Assembly: GCA_947589145.1 (NCBI GenBank)
Contig: CANQCB010000001.1
Span: 1-46,012 of the forward strand
From: an uncultured Clostridia bacterium
GTDB taxonomy: Bacteria; Bacillota; Clostridia; Christensenellales; Pumilibacteraceae
Reading direction: 5' to 3'
DNA: 46,012 nt
Below the pieces are notes generated by a model. That model made no database searches, was not told the origin of the DNA, and worked only from the letters and a program-made list of their open reading frames with translations. The translations under genes and the position numbers were made by a program. Below, in pieces: positions 43,644-46,012 of the stretch. How positions within the stretch are numbered: position 1 is the stretch's first letter; the number at the start of each line of letters is the position of its first letter.

Positions 43644-44663
43644 TTATTCGGCGGTTTTTGCCGCATATGCGCTGCGTATCTTGCCTTCGATTTCATCGGA
43701 AAGTTCTTTATTCGTTTCCAACATCGAGCGGAGTTTTTCACGCCCCTGCGCAATACGTTCGCCGTTATAACCGAACCAGGAACCGCTCTTTGTAAGAATT
43801 TCATATTCGAGTCCCATGTCGATTATGCACCCTTCGCGGCTGATTCCTTTACCGTAAATAATGTCGAATTCCGCCGTCTTGAACGGGGGCGCCATTTTGT
43901 TTTTAACTACTTTTACCTTTACTCTGTTTCCGACAATATTGGTTCCGTCTTTTACGGAATCCACTTTTCGTATATCGAGACGAATAGACGTGTAGAATTT
44001 GAGCGCCTTTCCTCCCGTGGTAGTTTCGGGCGAGCCGAAGAAAACGCCCACTTTTTCACGAAGTTGATTGATGAAAATCACCAAAGTATTGGATTTTTCC
44101 ACGGGCGCTACAAGTTTTCTGAGCGCCTTGGACATAAGTCTTGCTTGAAGCCCGATCTGACTGTCCTCCATTTCGCCGTCTATCTCGGCCTTAGGAGTAA
44201 GCGCCGCAACCGAGTCTACGACTATAACATCAATAGCCCCGCTGCTTACGAGTTCTTCCACGATATTAAGGGCTTGTTCGCCGTTATCGGGCTGTGAAAC
44301 ATAAAGATTGCCCGGGTCTATTCCCAAATTTTTGGCATAATAAGGGTCGAGCGCATGTTCTGCGTCTATGAACGCAACTTTGCCTCCCAATTTCTGCGCT
44401 TCCGCTATAACGTGCAACGTAAGCGTAGTTTTACCGCTTGATTCCGGTCCGTAAATCTCAACGATACGCCCTCTCGGCATGCCGCCTATTCCGAGCGCCA
44501 AATCGAGAGGAAGACAGCCCGTAGGGATTACCTCGACGTCTTTTACGGCGTCGTCGGTCATCTTCATTATTGCGCCTTCGCCGTTTTCTTTTTTGATTTT
44601 TGCGATTGCAAGTTCAAGTGCTTTTTCTCTTTCCGCATTTATTGCGTTTTTGTCCTTATCCAT
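43644..44663 (-). CDS. recA: Recombinase RecA
   Basis: 339 residues. Walker A GPESSGKT (72-79), Walker B VIVVDSVAAL, loop 1 MEDSQIGLQARLMS, loop 2 region FFGSPETTTGG and a shortened acidic C-terminal tail. It drives strand exchange and LexA self-cleavage. Ribosome site GGAG before the ATG, 3 nt after the cinA stop. No LexA box is visible directly before recA, so SOS control, if any, would act at the operon promoter outside the window. Confidence 0.98.
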   Translation of the reverse strand: MDKDKNAINAEREKALELAIAKIKKENGEGAIMKMTDDAVKDVEVIPTGCLPLDLALGIGGMPRGRIVEIYGPESSGKTTLTLHVIAEAQKLGGKVAFIDAEHALDPYYAKNLGIDPGNLYVSQPDNGEQALNIVEELVSSGAIDVIVVDSVAALTPKAEIDGEMEDSQIGLQARLMSKALRKLVAPVEKSNTLVIFINQLREKVGVFFGSPETTTGGKALKFYTSIRLDIRKVDSVKDGTNIVGNRVKVKVVKNKMAPPFKTAEFDIIYGKGISREGCIIDMGLEYEILTKSGSWFGYNGERIAQGREKLRSMLETNKELSDEIEGKIRSAYAAKTAE

Positions 44664-44666
44664 TTA

Positions 44667-45749
44667 TTATTCTCCTTCACCGGTTCTGAGATATTTTCCC
44701 AACTCAAACAACGCTGTTTCTATGCCCGCCTGAGTTATCTCTTGCCTTATTTCTTCTGCCGATTTTTTATCGGCATTTTCTACCTTATGAAATCTTTCGA
44801 AAACGTGTATGGTCTTTCTGTCGCCGACAGCTACATAATACAGACCAACCTGCCCTTCTTTTTCCGAAGTCGGGCCTGCGTTTCCCGTGGTCGCAACCGC
44901 TATTTCGCACTTTGGATTTTCGAACAATCCGACCGCCATTTCGTATGCGGTATCTTCCGAAACCGCGCCGCTGTTTACCAAAGTCGTCTCGGAAACGCGC
45001 AAACGCGCCACTTTGGATTGGTTGGAATAGCAGACAACGCTTTCGATCAGCGAATTGCTCATTCCCGGAGTCGCGATCAATGCGGACGCCACTCCGCCGC
45101 CCGTAAACGATTCGGCAATACTCAATCTTTTGCCGCTGCGCATAAGCAAATCGGCCGTCTGCCCTGCAATGGAAATTTCCTTTGTTGCGTAAATGCAATC
45201 TTTTAACGCGCCGCCGATTCCGAGTATCGTCTCCTGTATCGCCGCAGACGGCAAGTTTTTCGAATATCTGATACGCACGTCGCATTTCAACCCGTCCTCG
45301 AAAAACTCGACAAATACCTTATTGCGCCCTTTTACAAACTCCTTGACCGCTTCTTTGAGTTCGACGGCAGACTTACCGAAAGTTTTGATAACGACGGTGT
45401 TGTAACTGTTTTTGGTCTTGGCGTTCAAAAGCGGTATTATCGTTTTTCTTACGATTTCCTCGTCAAAATTCGGCATGGGAACGTAATAACGATTACCTAT
45501 TCTGACATATCCGTAAGTATTTACGCCTGCTTCACCGAAATAGTCGTATAATGCGTCGAGATCACCGCTCGCAACAAACAACGACTCTTCCTGTATATCG
45601 TCGATAAGGTCATTTATGGATACCCCATCGTCAGCGAAAAATATCTTATCCACCTTATAATCTTTATCGGAAAGCATGACGGAAAAACGCTTGAAGTCAA
45701 AGCCGTTTTCAATTATTCGTCGTCCGATTAAAAGTAGATAAAGATTCAT
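44667..45749 (-). CDS. cinA: CinA-like protein with reduced N-terminal domain
   Basis: 360 residues, against about 410 for CinA. The C-terminal CinA domain (about 200-355) is intact: RLSIAESFTGGGVASALIATPG, VVCYSNQSKVARL, SGAVSEDTAYEMA, ATTGNAGPTSEKEGQVG; in relatives this domain is an NMN deamidase. The middle KH-like part (about 112-190) is recognisable. The N-terminal MoaB-like domain is cut to about 100 residues and lacks the usual TGG-GPT-DD-TKE sites, so that activity (ADP-ribose pyrophosphatase in some relatives) is probably lost. It follows pgsA by 6 nt without a clear ribosome site. Confidence 0.9.
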   Translation of the reverse strand: MNLYLLLIGRRIIENGFDFKRFSVMLSDKDYKVDKIFFADDGVSINDLIDDIQEESLFVASGDLDALYDYFGEAGVNTYGYVRIGNRYYVPMPNFDEEIVRKTIIPLLNAKTKNSYNTVVIKTFGKSAVELKEAVKEFVKGRNKVFVEFFEDGLKCDVRIRYSKNLPSAAIQETILGIGGALKDCIYATKEISIAGQTADLLMRSGKRLSIAESFTGGGVASALIATPGMSNSLIESVVCYSNQSKVARLRVSETTLVNSGAVSEDTAYEMAVGLFENPKCEIAVATTGNAGPTSEKEGQVGLYYVAVGDRKTIHVFERFHKVENADKKSAEEIRQEITQAGIETALFELGKYLRTGEGE

Positions 45750-45755
45750 AATGCT

Positions 45756-46012
45756 TTATGCGTCCTTGAAAATATCTTTATATTTGCGGCAATAAAGAAC
45801 GCAGGAAATGATAGCCATTACCATTGCCACCGCAAGACATGCGAAGCCGATATAGAATATTATCTGCGCCGCAAGCACGCTGAACAGCCACGTATCGGGC
45901 ACGAGAAGTATTATCATTATGCCCACCATTTGCAATACTGCCTTTATTTTGCCGGGCATGTCCGCCGAAACGGCCTTCCCGCTGCTCGACTTAAAGGACT
46001 TAAGCGCCATAA
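45756..46012 (-). CDS. pgsA: Phosphatidylglycerophosphate synthase, C-terminal part
   Basis: About 85 C-terminal residues; the frame runs open through the right edge, so the start and the CDP-alcohol phosphotransferase motif lie outside. Seen: SADMPGKIKAVLQMVGIMIILL, the typical PgsA ADxxGKxKTxxQM region, then two membrane helices (about 25-45, 50-75) and a short basic tail. It makes the phosphatidylglycerol precursor. The assignment rests on this motif and on the position before cinA-recA-rny, where PgsA is expected. Confidence 0.88.
   Translation of the reverse strand, partial: MALKSFKSSSGKAVSADMPGKIKAVLQMVGIMIILLVPDTWLFSVLAAQIIFYIGFACLAVAMVMAIISCVLYCRKYKDIFKDA

Noticed and set aside
1..46012. 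CRISPR arrays, insertion sequences, rRNA genes
   Set aside because: No regular repeat-spacer pattern, transposase or rRNA sequence was found on reading both strands.

Overview
The window reads as a chromosomal housekeeping segment from a Gram-positive, clostridia-like member of the Bacillota. Evidence: a threonine T-box in front of thrS, the orders infC-rpmI-rplT, miaB-mutS-mutL-miaA, ruvC-ruvA-ruvB-queA-tgt and pgsA-cinA-recA-rny, GGAGG ribosome sites, TTGACA-N17-TATAAT promoters, a Bacillus-type LexA box, and a protein made only of the Spo0A DNA-binding domain. Placement near the gut Christensenellales-type Clostridia is a guess from the overall look. There is no prophage, insertion sequence, CRISPR array or rRNA operon.

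Left part (1-14340, mostly + strand): the 3' part of pheT, a U32-family protein and mutS2 form a tight operon. A stand-alone Spo0A C-terminal domain gene follows with its own promoter. Next are the T-box and thrS, then a promoter with an attenuated leader driving infC (AUU start), rpmI and rplT, then an rRNA methyltransferase, yebC, proA and a RadC-like JAMM protein.

Middle (14388-31314): lexA and a Xer-like tyrosine recombinase on the - strand, a 440-nt non-coding AT-rich gap, and a divergent pair (YgjP-like metallopeptidase / membrane-anchored PadR-like protein). Then comes a - strand block combining mismatch repair and tRNA modification (miaB-mutS-mutL-miaA-ynbB-like), a divergent class A penicillin-binding protein, and thiI-nifS.

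Right part (31304-46012): tgt, queA, ruvB, ruvA, ruvC on the - strand, divergent argG-argH on +, a lone DUF4238 gene, proC-rnhA-TVP38 on -, tRNA-Trp, a small unknown gene, and rny, recA, cinA, pgsA on -.

Functionally the genes cover translation (two tRNA synthetases, IF3, L35, L20, five or more tRNA/rRNA modification enzymes), DNA repair and recombination (MutS, MutL, MutS2, RuvABC, RecA, LexA, RadC-like, Xer), arginine and proline synthesis, RNA decay (RNase Y, RNase HI) and envelope. The least ordinary signals are: several genes whose -10 box lies only 6-9 nt before the start codon with no ribosome site (predicted leaderless mRNAs), two of them as divergent pairs; the receiver-less Spo0A domain with a 0A-box-like dyad on its own promoter; a long-range antiterminator/terminator switch in the infC leader; a PadR domain joined by a long acidic linker to four membrane segments; and a CinA with a reduced N-terminal domain.
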